This document shows, piece after piece, positions 43,939 through 53,325 of a stretch of DNA of 64,000 bases. The stretch is from Candidatus Phycosocius bacilliformis (GTDB lineage Bacteria > Pseudomonadota > Alphaproteobacteria > Caulobacterales > Aquidulcibacteraceae), in assembly GCF_003112735.1 (NCBI RefSeq), contig NZ_BFBR01000004.1:164646-228645 (forward strand), written 5' to 3'. The position numbers were made by a program, and so were the translations under genes. The stretch's first letter is position 1. The number at the start of each line of letters is the position of its first letter. The notes under the pieces are model-generated. The model had not been told where the DNA came from, made no database searches, and saw nothing but the letters and a program-made list of their open reading frames with translations.

Positions 43939-45003
43939 ATGACTGCTTTGGGCCTCTATGGCCGTGACATTTCTGACCTGTTAGGTCCCCAAGGACCCCG
44001 ACGACAGCCCTTGCAAGGCTTTGATGATCTCTATGTCGATATTGTGGATTATATCATCCGCTGCACCCATCGGATCTGGGAAGAAAAAGATATAGGCCTG
44101 ATCACCACCCATTATGGTGCCGATTGTCCGATCCATTTGATGAGTGGGGAAGTCGCCGGGGTCGATGGCGTGATTGCCGGGACGTTGAAGACGCTCAATA
44201 GTTTTCCCGACCGAACTCTGGTCGGTGAAGCGGTCATTTGGTCGGGGAACGAAACGGCGGGCTATCACTCATCCCATCGCATCACCAGTCATGCCACCCA
44301 TCTTGGCGATGGCGAATTTGGGCCCCCAACTGGGCGGCAAGTCTGTTTTACCACCATCGCTGACTGCTTGTGCCGCGAAAATCGCATCATTGAAGAATGG
44401 CTCGTCCGGGACAATGCGAAGATCGCCCGTGACTTGGGCTTATGCGCGAAAACCTTAGGCCAGGCACAAGCCACGCTTTCGCCAGCTGCGCGTCTGGGTA
44501 TTGCTGATTGGCGCCAGCGGCACATGGACGACATCCTATCCCAGAACATGCCGGCATTCTCCACGCCGACCTTCCCCAATCCTGCTGATAAGCCTGAAGA
44601 ATTTGCGCATCTGGTCTTCGCGCAAATCTGGAATTTGAGGCGGTTGGCGCGGGTGCGGGAGGTTTATGCCCCCCATGCGCATTGGGCAGGCCCTGACGCG
44701 CGCTACTTGTTTGGGCATGGTGAGATTTCAGGATGGATTGGCGCGCTCCTCTCAATGTCCCAAGGTGCACGGATACGGGTGGATCACGTCGGCGCAGTCC
44801 AAGAAGGTCCCTATACCGACATTGCGGTCCGCTGGAGTCTGGCCGGACGCCACGACAGCACCGGACTCTATGGATCAGCAACCGGAGTGCCGCTTTATAT
44901 CCTCGCGGTCAGTCACTGGCGCACATTGGACGGTGTGATTGTGGACGAGACAACGATTTTTGATGAGATCGCCCTGTGGCACCAGCTGAGTGGCGGGTCG
45001 TGA
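43939..45003 (+). CDS. Double SnoaL/NTF2-like domain protein
   Basis: This is a 354-residue protein 7 nt after the cupin gene. Residues ~30-170 look like a SnoaL/ester-cyclase domain (RIWEEKDIGLITTHYGADCPIHL ... IIEEWLVRDN). Residues ~205-345 look like a second NTF2-like domain (VFAQIWNLRRLARVREVYAPHAHWAGP ... HWRTLDGVIVDETTIFDEIAL). Same two-domain plan as the minus-strand neighbour, so probably a paralogue. Possible cyclisation, hydration or isomerisation step. Confidence 0.72.
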   Translation: MTALGLYGRDISDLLGPQGPRRQPLQGFDDLYVDIVDYIIRCTHRIWEEKDIGLITTHYGADCPIHLMSGEVAGVDGVIAGTLKTLNSFPDRTLVGEAVIWSGNETAGYHSSHRITSHATHLGDGEFGPPTGRQVCFTTIADCLCRENRIIEEWLVRDNAKIARDLGLCAKTLGQAQATLSPAARLGIADWRQRHMDDILSQNMPAFSTPTFPNPADKPEEFAHLVFAQIWNLRRLARVREVYAPHAHWAGPDARYLFGHGEISGWIGALLSMSQGARIRVDHVGAVQEGPYTDIAVRWSLAGRHDSTGLYGSATGVPLYILAVSHWRTLDGVIVDETTIFDEIALWHQLSGGS

Positions 45004-45008
45004 CAGCC

Positions 45009-45740
45009 ATGACTTTTGTTGACCTGCTCAGCGCACTTTATCTCGATCACGATGTTGCAGCCCTTGATCGGCTCTATCTGCACCGCGCCATTCGGCGGCA
45101 GCAGGGTGGGCGGCTGTTCGGGCGAAGCGCCATTCGTCAGGCAATTCTGTCAGACTTGGCCCGGTTTGAAGGCTGGGACGTGACCATACATGCCGGAACC
45201 GACACATTTGTCGATCTGGAATGGCTATCGCCCGATGGCGTCCGGGTTCGCCGACACCATTGGGCCTGGTACGAGAATGATCGCATCGCTGCCGATGTGG
45301 TGATTACGCAGGGAAAAGCCGAAACACCGCTTTCTACCCATCATGGCCTTTTGGGTGAGTTGGATTCTGGGCGCGGGCAAATCGGACCTGGGCCGCTATC
45401 GGGCTTTAGCGAGACAAGTTGTCAGCTTCACACACTCTGGAATGGCCGGTCCCTGGCAAGCCTCAAACAGCTTTATCACGACGGGCTGGTCTGGCAGGGC
45501 CCTGAGGATCGTGGCGGTCTCCGTGATCTGAAGGCATGGTGGTTGAAGCAGTTTTTGACCTATCCCCAGTCGCACATCATTTTTGAACGTGAAGTCGCCT
45601 TTGGGGGCCATATCGCCCTGCTCTGGCAATGGGGCCGCATTGATGGGCAAGGCGTACGAACCCGCGTGACCGGCAGCAGTCTTCTGAACAGTGTGGATGG
45701 CAGAATTGCCGTTGAGACCCTGCTCACCGACGAGGGCTAA
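45009..45740 (+). CDS. SnoaL/NTF2-like protein, shorter
   Basis: This is a 243-residue protein, third of the SnoaL-like set. The ATG at 45009 follows the previous stop; a GTG at 45000 overlapping that stop (GTGA) is equally possible. Residues 1-110 (LLSALYLDHDVAALDRLYLHRAIRR ... WAWYENDRIAADVVITQG) and 135-235 (LASLKQLYHDGLVWQGPEDRGG ... GRIAVETLLTDEG) each look like an NTF2-type fold. Function unknown; context suggests the same pathway. Confidence 0.62.
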   Translation: MTFVDLLSALYLDHDVAALDRLYLHRAIRRQQGGRLFGRSAIRQAILSDLARFEGWDVTIHAGTDTFVDLEWLSPDGVRVRRHHWAWYENDRIAADVVITQGKAETPLSTHHGLLGELDSGRGQIGPGPLSGFSETSCQLHTLWNGRSLASLKQLYHDGLVWQGPEDRGGLRDLKAWWLKQFLTYPQSHIIFEREVAFGGHIALLWQWGRIDGQGVRTRVTGSSLLNSVDGRIAVETLLTDEG

Positions 45741-45758
45741 ACCCACCCTAACCGCGAT

Positions 45759-46544
45759 CTAACGCGCCATGCATCCACCATCGACAGGCACAATCGTGCC
45801 AGTCAGGAAGGACGCTTGCTCTGAGATCAGAAAAGCAAAAACACTGGCGATCTCGTCGGGTTGGGCATAGCGGCCCATCGGTATACCTTGGGTGAAGATT
45901 GGCCGGGCGGCTTGAGGATTGTCGGGCATCACCGCGCGCTCTGCATAGGCCATCATGTCCGTGTCCGTTGGAGACGGACACACGGCTACAACCCGCACCC
46001 CAAGTGGCGCATAATGGACCGCAGCCGATTTCGTCATGCCAATGACCGCATGCTTGCTGGCGGTATAAGCAAAGATATTGCCGCCCCCACCGAGCCCGCT
46101 GATTGAAGCAACATTGACGATCACACCCCGGCCCTGCTGGCTTAGGTGCTGGCCGACATATTTGAGGCCGAGATAGACCCCCCGTGCATTGATCGCCATG
46201 ACCCTGTCGAAGTCTGCTTCCTCATAGCGTGAGACCGGCTGTGCTGGCCCCGATATCCCGGCATTTGAGAACAAAAAGTCCAGCCGACCAAAATGATCGA
46301 GGGCGCTGGCCACGGCCTGTTGCCAAGCCAGACTTTCACAAACATCGCCAATAAAGGCACGGATTTGCACATGATCGGGTGTTGGAATGGTTTTGAGCTC
46401 TTCGGCCCATGCCGGATCGACGTCCCATGCCAGCACATGCACACCTTCGTCGATCATTCGGTGCAAGGCAGCCCGGCCGATGCCGCGGGCTGCCCCGGTG
46501 ATCATGGCCACCCGCCCAAGCAATCCCAAATTAGTGTTCGCCAT
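45759..46544 (-). CDS. Short-chain dehydrogenase/reductase
   Basis: This is a 261-residue classical SDR from ATG 46544 (MANTNLGLLGRVAMITGAARGIG), with AAGGA 7 nt upstream. It overlaps the upstream hydrolase stop by ~12 nt. Landmarks are the cofactor loop TGAARGIGRA, SNAG, active-site YTASKHA and C-terminal DGGCMAR. Last gene of the VOC/hydrolase/SDR operon. Likely an NAD-dependent alcohol dehydrogenase of the pathway. Confidence 0.87.
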   Translation of the reverse strand: MANTNLGLLGRVAMITGAARGIGRAALHRMIDEGVHVLAWDVDPAWAEELKTIPTPDHVQIRAFIGDVCESLAWQQAVASALDHFGRLDFLFSNAGISGPAQPVSRYEEADFDRVMAINARGVYLGLKYVGQHLSQQGRGVIVNVASISGLGGGGNIFAYTASKHAVIGMTKSAAVHYAPLGVRVVAVCPSPTDTDMMAYAERAVMPDNPQAARPIFTQGIPMGRYAQPDEIASVFAFLISEQASFLTGTIVPVDGGCMAR

Positions 46545-47466
46545 CATCGTGTCCTTGATCAAGAAAACCAGCCATAGCGGCCGCCACGCGGGCCGGTGCA
46601 TCACGTAGGGGATTGTGCCCGATATCGGGCAGACATGCGACAGTCAGCTGGTTGAAATAACTGGCCATGGCCTCACGCGTTTTGGCTGTAAAGACAGGAT
46701 CAGCCTCCCCCCAGATCAGAAGCGTGGGTGCCGTGACGTGCCAATCGCCTGCCTGCACCCAATCAGGCAGGTCAGGACCCACGTCAAGGTCAAATGGGCT
46801 GGCCCGATACCAGTCAATCGCCGCCCGCCAACGATCGGGGTCCGCCCAGGCCTTGGCATAAAGTGCGGCTTCATCGGCCGGCATACGACCATCACTGGCG
46901 GCTTGTTGGAACCAGGCTGTAAACGGATTGCTGCTGGGGTCGCGTTGCCAAGCAGCTTCCAACGCCCCAGACTTAAACCCAGCCATATAGGCTGAGGCCG
47001 CCCGCTGATCACCGTCTAGGATCAAGGCTTTCTGTAGGGCTGCAGGATGAACCGCATTTATCAAAATGAGTTGGTGTACGTGCTCAGGAAAGCGAGCCGC
47101 AAACCAAGCGGCCAAGACCCCACCCCAATCATGACCGGCCAGAACCACACGGCCTGTTTGGGAATGGACCATGATCAGTTCTTTGATATCCCCCAATAGG
47201 CGTTCGGGGGCGTAGGCGTCCAAGCCTTCAGGCTTGTCTGAAAGATGATAACCGCGCTGGTCAGGCATGATGTAGAGCCTGTCGGCTGGCAAGTGACGAA
47301 CCGTTTCGCGCCAGATCGTCCAGATATCGGGAAATCCATGAAGACACAGGACAGGCAGGGCAGACCCATTTCCCCCGACCCTGCGCGCGACATGCAATCG
47401 CACCGAGTTGATGGACTGAAAGCCAGTCTGAAAAAGCTCCCCATCCGTCAGGCCGGGACCGATCAT
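46531..47466 (-). CDS. Epoxide-hydrolase-like alpha/beta hydrolase
   Basis: This is a 311-residue alpha/beta hydrolase with the soluble epoxide hydrolase pattern: oxyanion HGFPDIWTIWR, DQRGYHLSDKP, nucleophile Asp in GHDWGG, acid near WGEADPVF and His in LPDIGHNP. An Asp nucleophile separates it from serine esterases; haloalkane dehalogenase is the main alternative. Start overlaps the VOC gene stop (ATGA). It may open an epoxide formed or imported in this pathway. Confidence 0.82.
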   Translation of the reverse strand: MIGPGLTDGELFQTGFQSINSVRLHVARRVGGNGSALPVLCLHGFPDIWTIWRETVRHLPADRLYIMPDQRGYHLSDKPEGLDAYAPERLLGDIKELIMVHSQTGRVVLAGHDWGGVLAAWFAARFPEHVHQLILINAVHPAALQKALILDGDQRAASAYMAGFKSGALEAAWQRDPSSNPFTAWFQQAASDGRMPADEAALYAKAWADPDRWRAAIDWYRASPFDLDVGPDLPDWVQAGDWHVTAPTLLIWGEADPVFTAKTREAMASYFNQLTVACLPDIGHNPLRDAPARVAAAMAGFLDQGHDDGEH

Positions 47467-48443
47467 CCACCGACCCCGGTGTTATTGCGGCTGCGGTAAT
47501 AGTGCGCAACCAGCTGATCAATCTGGGCAGGCAGATCCTTTCCGCTCACCCAATCAAGTGAGAGATGCTCATGGCCGGGGAGCACTTGGAGAAGCTCAAA
47601 AACATTGCCGTCCGGGTCTCGGCCATAAACAAAGCGAACGGCTCCATTGCTCATCGGCGGGCTGTGAAACGCCACCCCGGCCGCCATCAGGCGGTGGTAG
47701 TCAGCATCAAGATCATCGACTTCCAGCGCAAAATGGCTCCAGCCCAGGCCAGAGGCATCCGCTTTGGGTTTGGATAAAGTCGGTGGCTGATGATATTGCC
47801 AAAACTCAAGCGTCAAGGGGCCTGCTTTGACCCAAGCCCCGTCAAAGACAATATCATCCAAGCCAGCAACCACATCATATTTGCGATTTGGGCCAAAGTG
47901 GCCCGAAGCATGCACGGGTGCACCTGTCACCTCTGCGTAGAAATCTGAGAGGCGTTTGATATCAGGCGTGACCAAAGCCACATGGGCAAACCAAGGCGGG
48001 CTTTCGACGCCTTCAGCATAAGGCAGACCTTCAAGCTCGAGGATATTGTCCTCAGGGTCCCGCACGTAACAATAGAGATTGCCGGTGCCCAGTCCTGAAG
48101 GCCTCGCGTGGCTCTTGGCCCCGGCGGAGACTAGGTCATCATAGAGCTGGTTGCCGTCCACTGCTTGGATGCATATGTGGCGCAGGCCAGCCTCAAAAAC
48201 ATTGGGCCGCCCATGGCTCGGTGTGGGAAAGGCGAATTCAAATAATTCTAAAAACCCGGTCGGACCGCGCAAGAGCGCAATCTCGCACTGGGAATTGGCC
48301 ACCCCCATCATCACCCGTAAATCGGTACGATCTGGCACGGCGAAGCGACTGATCAGCTCAAAGGCTTGCGCACTCTGATAGAAAGCCATCGCCGCTTCAA
48401 GATTTGCCACACTCAGACCTGCATGGTGCAATCCTTTGATCAC
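47463..48443 (-). CDS. Two-domain VOC (glyoxalase/extradiol-dioxygenase fold) protein
   Basis: This is a 326-residue vicinal-oxygen-chelate protein. I start at GTG 48443 (MIKGLHHAGLSVANLEAAMAFYQ), which has GGGAG 7 nt upstream; the frame stays open to 48659 but that part lacks VOC features. The first module spans ~1-120 and the second ~140-300 (WFAHVALVTPDIKRLSDFYAEVTG ... DPDGNVFELLQVLPGHEH). Possible metal residues are His6 and the Glu residues in LELEGL and VFELLQ. Could be a ring-cleavage dioxygenase or a lyase/isomerase. First gene of a three-gene operon facing the LysR gene. Confidence 0.78.
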   Translation of the reverse strand: MIKGLHHAGLSVANLEAAMAFYQSAQAFELISRFAVPDRTDLRVMMGVANSQCEIALLRGPTGFLELFEFAFPTPSHGRPNVFEAGLRHICIQAVDGNQLYDDLVSAGAKSHARPSGLGTGNLYCYVRDPEDNILELEGLPYAEGVESPPWFAHVALVTPDIKRLSDFYAEVTGAPVHASGHFGPNRKYDVVAGLDDIVFDGAWVKAGPLTLEFWQYHQPPTLSKPKADASGLGWSHFALEVDDLDADYHRLMAAGVAFHSPPMSNGAVRFVYGRDPDGNVFELLQVLPGHEHLSLDWVSGKDLPAQIDQLVAHYYRSRNNTGVGG

Positions 48444-48720
48444 GCTGAAGCTCCCTATCGGTCGCACGGGTTCGCCCGGCGGGTCTTTATGGTCCAGCGC
48501 GATGGTAACCGCCGTCCCAACTCGGTCAAGCACAAACGACCGGACACATTGAACGGCCTCTGTCCCAAGTCTGGGCCCAAGCCAGCGACGTGTCGTTTTT
48601 TTCAGGCTCAACGTGACATGCTTAGTGGGCAGCCTCTCTGAAGATACGTGCCGCAGCATGCAGGGCTGTTTAATGGCAGGATGAAGCCTTCAAGGAATAG
48701 GCGGCTTACGCCTGACGGAC

Positions 48721-49608
48721 CTAGGCACCATAGCCCCGGCAAAGCTCTGCCGCGAGAAAGTCATAGACCCGCCGGACGCGGCGGCTCGTCCGTAACTCGG
48801 CGTGACACGTCAGCCAGATCGGCAAGTCGGCCAGGGATTGGTGTGGTAAAACCGCCACGATATCAGGTGCATAATCGCCGACCTCCCTTTGGATAAAGCC
48901 GATCCCAAATCCGGCCAACACCATCTGCCACTGAACATGGCGACTGTCACAGCGAAAGCGAAAGGTTTCAGGCCGTAGATCAACACCCGCCGCCTTGAAA
49001 CCATCCTCAATCTCGGTGTTGCGATCGCCGCAGATTAAGACATGATTGTTCAAGTCCTCCGGGGACTGCGGTATGCCGTGACGGTCAAGATAATTCCGTG
49101 CAGCATACATACCGATTTTGACAGATCCCACCTTCCTCGTGATCAATTCTGCTTGGGTAGGGCGGAACATACGCACCGCAATATCGGCTTCGCGCATCAA
49201 AAGATTGGAAGATTGGTCCGAAGAGACCAACTCAATTGTTATCTCGGGCTCAAGCTGATTGAGTCTGGTCAAAAGAGGCGGCAAGACCCACGTCGCCATG
49301 ATGTCGCTGGCTGAAATCCGGATGGTGCCAGCGATCGACTCAGCCTGACCAACGGCTGTTAGGGCAAAGCGTTTGGATGCCTCGCCCATGCGCCGGGCCT
49401 CTTCATACAGAGCAACGCCGGTTGGTGTCAGCACAAGGCCTGACCCGGTGCGGTCAAACAATTGAACACCAAGCTTGGCCTCCAACACCGCCATATGACG
49501 GCTCATTGTTGGTTGACTGCCACGTGCCAGGCGCGCGGCACCGGCCAGCGAGCCGGCTTCCACAACCGCCGTAAAGGATTGAATCAGGGACCAGTCGAGA
49601 GTCTGCAT
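48721..49608 (-). CDS. LysR-family transcriptional regulator
   Basis: This is a 295-residue LysR regulator from ATG 49608, preceded by AAAGGTGA. N-terminal HTH: QSFTAVVEAGSLAGAARLARGSQPTMSRHMAVLEAKLGVQLFDR. The effector domain follows (GTIRISASDIMATWVLPPLL ... DIAVRMFRP). It reads in the same direction as the VOC operon, whose start is ~280 bp beyond its 3' end, so it is not a classical divergent pair and its target is uncertain. Confidence 0.88.
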   Translation of the reverse strand: MQTLDWSLIQSFTAVVEAGSLAGAARLARGSQPTMSRHMAVLEAKLGVQLFDRTGSGLVLTPTGVALYEEARRMGEASKRFALTAVGQAESIAGTIRISASDIMATWVLPPLLTRLNQLEPEITIELVSSDQSSNLLMREADIAVRMFRPTQAELITRKVGSVKIGMYAARNYLDRHGIPQSPEDLNNHVLICGDRNTEIEDGFKAAGVDLRPETFRFRCDSRHVQWQMVLAGFGIGFIQREVGDYAPDIVAVLPHQSLADLPIWLTCHAELRTSRRVRRVYDFLAAELCRGYGA

Positions 49609-49774
49609 CGCGTCACCTTTCCACGGCAATTCATTCAAAAATGAATGCTGATTATTCAATTTAAGTCAATCGCATCCAGATTTGATTAGTGCGACGGTCG
49701 CACGACCCGCCAACCCAAGGCCAACCAGCAGATTTTGAGATGACACCTCGCTGTTGTTGCCTGAACGGAAAGAC

Positions 49775-50503
49775 ATGCTGATGACATCCCGACTCGCAGT
49801 TCGCGCCATTGGTCTTCTGGTGATTGCCGAAGCGCTCCTTATCTTTGCGCCTTTGATCATTCTGGGGGCTGCCATCGAATGGCCCGCCAGTCTGGATTTT
49901 CCTCCAGCCATGGTTCTGCCTATGATCTTGGAACATCTCGACCAGGTACGCCTAGGTTATGGCATTTACCTGCTTTATTCCCTGCTCTGGATTGTGGTTG
50001 GGGCCAGCATTGCTTGGCTTGCCAATGGCCAGAGCGAGCGGCCATCGGTTCTGGTCAGCTTGGCAGTATCACTGGGGGTCGCCTCTGCGCTCGCCCGCGC
50101 CATCGGCATCATTCGCTGGCTGACAGCATCCACCGACTTAGCAGAAACTTACGCCGCCCCACAGGACCCAGTCGCGCAGAGAGCCATTGAAATCACTCAA
50201 ACCGCCGTCAATAGCTGGGGCGGGTCCATCGGGGAGGTTCTTGGTGTCGCCCTGTTGGCGTCTGCTTGGTTGTTCACCATTTCACTTCTGATTGTGACGA
50301 AAAAACACCTGCCACCGCTACTTGGCTATATCGGCTTTGTCACCGCAATCATTGTCGCCCTGCCCGCCTGCGAGTTGTTCGGCTTTGAAGGCATTAGTAT
50401 CGCGATGACCACCACGGCGATGCATATCTGGCTTCTTGCTTTGGGCGTAATCATCATACGACAAACATGGACAAAGCCGAAAGTGCCTGCCTTGGTCGGC
50501 TAG
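49775..50503 (+). CDS. Multi-pass membrane protein of unknown function (DUF4386-like)
   Basis: This is a 242-residue inner-membrane protein with about six hydrophobic helices (for example AIGLLVIAEALLIFAPLIILGA and YGIYLLYSLLWIVVGASIAWLA). The ATG at 49775 follows GGAAAG; an ATG at 49781 is better spaced from it. Layout resembles DUF4386 proteins, whose function is unknown. Alone on its strand between LysR and an NmrA-like gene. Confidence 0.6.
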   Translation: MLMTSRLAVRAIGLLVIAEALLIFAPLIILGAAIEWPASLDFPPAMVLPMILEHLDQVRLGYGIYLLYSLLWIVVGASIAWLANGQSERPSVLVSLAVSLGVASALARAIGIIRWLTASTDLAETYAAPQDPVAQRAIEITQTAVNSWGGSIGEVLGVALLASAWLFTISLLIVTKKHLPPLLGYIGFVTAIIVALPACELFGFEGISIAMTTTAMHIWLLALGVIIIRQTWTKPKVPALVG

Positions 50504-50581
50504 CCACCCGCGCCCGATACCCGCGCGACATCCGGGCCAGCCTGGCTGCTCCAGCGCCTGACTGGCATTTGTAAAGAGGCC

Positions 50582-51418
50582 CTACCCCAGCCATAAATCC
50601 TTGAAGTCTTGTGCATAATCGGCAAAGCGACGCGGCTGTACGCCTGTAATTTGAGCAACAGCGGGAGTTACGGCTTCTGCATAGCCCGCCTTGAAAAAGC
50701 CGAGGATCACAATGAGGAAGCGCGCATAGTCTTCTGGCAAACCTGCGGCCCGCAATTGGCCCAGCATGTCCTCCTCTGAAATCTCCTCATAGACGATCCG
50801 GCGCCCGGTAGCCGCTGACAGAAGTGCTGCAGCCTCATCATGGTCAAGCGCCTCCCCACCAGTGAGGTCAAACGCCTGATTGTCGAATTTTGGTGTCGCC
50901 AGCAAGACCGCTGCCACCGACGCAATATCGCGGGCGTCAATAAAGCTGCCCTTCGCCTTGCCAACGGGCAACAGGATTTTGCCCTCCGTCAAAATCGGCT
51001 GAAGCCAGAAGGTATGGAAGTTCTGCATGAACCAATTTGGGCGGATGATGTTATAGGTCAGACCAGATTGCTCCAGATGGCGCTCGACTTGACGCAAGGG
51101 ATTGGCCTCGTCCGCATTGGCCCCCATCGCCGTCATCAGAACGATCTTGCGGACACCCCTGGCAACAGCCTGATCAATCACCGGATTGAGCAGCACGTTC
51201 TGATTGGTGTGGCCCGGAGGTGAGAGCAAGAATGCAGCATCAACCCCAGCGACAGCATCGCCAAGACCTGCCCCCGTCACAAGATTGAGGTGAACGTCTC
51301 CAGCAGCTTCAGGGGGCCGACTGGTGGCCCGGCGAACATTATGGCCCATGTCGGCTAAATGGCCGACCAAATGTGTACCGACTGTACCATTGGCACCGAT
51401 CACAAGAATTGTTGACAT
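50582..51418 (-). CDS. NmrA-like NAD(P)-binding oxidoreductase
   Basis: This is a 278-residue atypical SDR with an N-terminal nucleotide fold (LVIGANGTVGTHLVGHL). The classical YxxxK active site is replaced by the NmrA/QorB pattern (IIRPNWFMQNF). Such proteins sense or use NADPH, for example quinone reductase 2-like enzymes. Divergent from the AraC regulator at 51547, which is its probable controller. Confidence 0.82.
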   Translation of the reverse strand: MSTILVIGANGTVGTHLVGHLADMGHNVRRATSRPPEAAGDVHLNLVTGAGLGDAVAGVDAAFLLSPPGHTNQNVLLNPVIDQAVARGVRKIVLMTAMGANADEANPLRQVERHLEQSGLTYNIIRPNWFMQNFHTFWLQPILTEGKILLPVGKAKGSFIDARDIASVAAVLLATPKFDNQAFDLTGGEALDHDEAAALLSAATGRRIVYEEISEEDMLGQLRAAGLPEDYARFLIVILGFFKAGYAEAVTPAVAQITGVQPRRFADYAQDFKDLWLG

Positions 51419-51546
51419 TGGGATTCTCCTTCAATTCGAAGGCTTGCATTTAAAGTCGTGAGGTGGGATGAAGAATGGCTAAAATCTCATTTTTCATGTC
51501 AATGAGTTCGGAATATAGATTGGCATGACAGCTAGCAGGCAGGGCA

Positions 51547-52494
51547 ATGGATCTCCTAACTGACGTTTTGCATGAGGCGGGCTTGAAAAGGCGCGTATTG
51601 GACTTGCGCAATCTGGACGATTTGACGGCGTTGGAATTCCCCTGTGATCGCAGCATGGGCCTGCATGTCGTCACGCGCGGACAAATCCACATACATGCCC
51701 CCAGCCTCGCCGAGCCCTTGGAATTAGCGGCTGGTTCGGTCGCCTTGATGGCCCGTGGCTGCACACATGTGCTGAGCACATCGCGCAGCTATGATCCCAT
51801 GCACAAGGTTTCTGTCGCCGGGGAATTTGCTCAACCCGGTCCGGATTTTGCGCCGTGCCCGGCGACGAGCAGTTTGATCAGCGGCGCTTATCAGTTTTGG
51901 AATAACCCAATCCATGCGCTCTTCCGTGAAATCCCCGATTGGTTTGTCCTCAACACCCAAAGCCTCGGGAGTTTCCACCCTTTGACCCTCACCATCGGGC
52001 TATTGGACGAGGAATTGCGTCGACCGTCACTGGGTGGACAGACGATCATCTACGGGCTTTTGGATGTGATTTTCACCTATCTGATACGTGAAATGGTCAA
52101 TCGTATCGGCCATGCCAAGCCCGGCTGGAGCTATGCCATTGCCGACCTGCAAATCCGTAAGGCTGTTGCCGCGCTGCACGCAGACCCGACAGAGGCTTGG
52201 ACGTTGGACGCGCTGGCCGGGCGGGCGGGCCTCTCACGCACAGTTTTTGCTGAACGGTTTCGTCGCGCCATGGGAGACACACCTTTAAGCTATCTGCGCA
52301 ATCTGCGGGTCCAACGGGCGATGAACCTGTTGGCAGAGACCCCCCAAACATTGGAACATGTGGCCCGTGTGGCGGGTTTCAGTGATGCGTTTGCCTTCTC
52401 CAAAGCCTTTAAGAAGATTGTCGGCCAATCCCCCAAGGACTTCCGTCTTCAGGCAAAACTGGATCAGGCCTCGCCTTGGCGCTTGCATCGCTGA
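51547..52494 (+). CDS. AraC-family transcriptional regulator with cupin sensor
   Basis: This is a 315-residue regulator. The N-terminal ~190 residues form an AraC-type cupin (cupin_6-like), and two HTH motifs end the protein (WTLDALAGRAGLSRTVFAERFRRAMG and LEHVARVAGFSDAFAFSKAFKKIVG). Divergent from the NmrA-like oxidoreductase gene with 128 bp between, so autoregulation and control of that gene are likely. Confidence 0.88.
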   Translation: MDLLTDVLHEAGLKRRVLDLRNLDDLTALEFPCDRSMGLHVVTRGQIHIHAPSLAEPLELAAGSVALMARGCTHVLSTSRSYDPMHKVSVAGEFAQPGPDFAPCPATSSLISGAYQFWNNPIHALFREIPDWFVLNTQSLGSFHPLTLTIGLLDEELRRPSLGGQTIIYGLLDVIFTYLIREMVNRIGHAKPGWSYAIADLQIRKAVAALHADPTEAWTLDALAGRAGLSRTVFAERFRRAMGDTPLSYLRNLRVQRAMNLLAETPQTLEHVARVAGFSDAFAFSKAFKKIVGQSPKDFRLQAKLDQASPWRLHR

Positions 52495-52518
52495 CCCTGC
52501 CCGGACTATCGATGGGGT

Positions 52519-53325
52519 ATGACGATACAACTTGCCATAGCCGGGGCGGCCGGTCGCATGGGGCGGGCTTTGATCGCCGCAGCCAGCGACGAACGGGGTC
52601 TGGCGATTGTCGGCGGTAGCGAGCGCGCGGACAATCCAGCTCTCGGGGCAGATTTGGGCATACTGGCTCAGGGGGACGCCTTGGGTGTGGTCTGTTTGGA
52701 CAGTCCTGAAGCTGCCGCACATAAAGCTGAGGTCTGGGTTGATTTCACAACACCGTCGGCTTCCCTGTCGGCGCTTGATGCGCTCAGAGCCACACGCGTG
52801 CGTGCGATCGTGCTGGGCACGACTGGTTTTGATGTCGCACAAGAGGCCCAGATTGCTGAGGCCGCGCACCATTTCGCCATTGTCCGCAGTGGTAACTTCT
52901 CACTTGGGATCAATCTCTTGATGGGCTTGGTGAAGCAGGCTGCCGAAAGGCTGGGACCTGACTGGGACATTGAGATTTTTGAAGCGCATCACCGCCGAAA
53001 AGTCGATGCACCGTCCGGGACAGCCCTAATGTTGGGGCAGGCCGCAGCAGAGGGGCGGCATGTCAGCCACTCTGAGGTGGCCAGCTATGACCGCCATGGC
53101 GGCGCATCTGCGCGCAAGGCTGGCGAGATTGGCTATGCAAGTGCGCGTGGCGGCGGGATTATTGGTGAGCATGAGGTGATGTTTGCCAGCGATGACGAAG
53201 TGATCCGCTTCAGCCATTCGGCCCTTAACCGGACCATTTTCGCAAAAGGGGCACTGGCTGCCGCGCGCTGGGCTGTAGGCCAGAAACCCGGCCTCTATTC
53301 CATGGCTGACGTCCTGGGGCTTTAG
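52519..53325 (+). CDS. dapB: 4-hydroxy-tetrahydrodipicolinate reductase
   Basis: This is a 268-residue DapB, catalysing the NAD(P)H-dependent reduction step of lysine and meso-diaminopimelate synthesis in the cytoplasm. Cofactor loop GAAGRMGRALI is at residues 7-17, and the signature EAHHRRKVDAPSGTALML contains the catalytic His pair and Lys. Length and ends agree with the family. It starts 24 nt after the araC stop but is functionally unrelated. Confidence 0.95.
   Translation: MTIQLAIAGAAGRMGRALIAAASDERGLAIVGGSERADNPALGADLGILAQGDALGVVCLDSPEAAAHKAEVWVDFTTPSASLSALDALRATRVRAIVLGTTGFDVAQEAQIAEAAHHFAIVRSGNFSLGINLLMGLVKQAAERLGPDWDIEIFEAHHRRKVDAPSGTALMLGQAAAEGRHVSHSEVASYDRHGGASARKAGEIGYASARGGGIIGEHEVMFASDDEVIRFSHSALNRTIFAKGALAAARWAVGQKPGLYSMADVLGL

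Noticed and set aside
48444-48659. N-terminal extension of the VOC protein
   Set aside because: The frame is open but lacks VOC features, while GTG 48443 has a good ribosome site and the family N-terminus.
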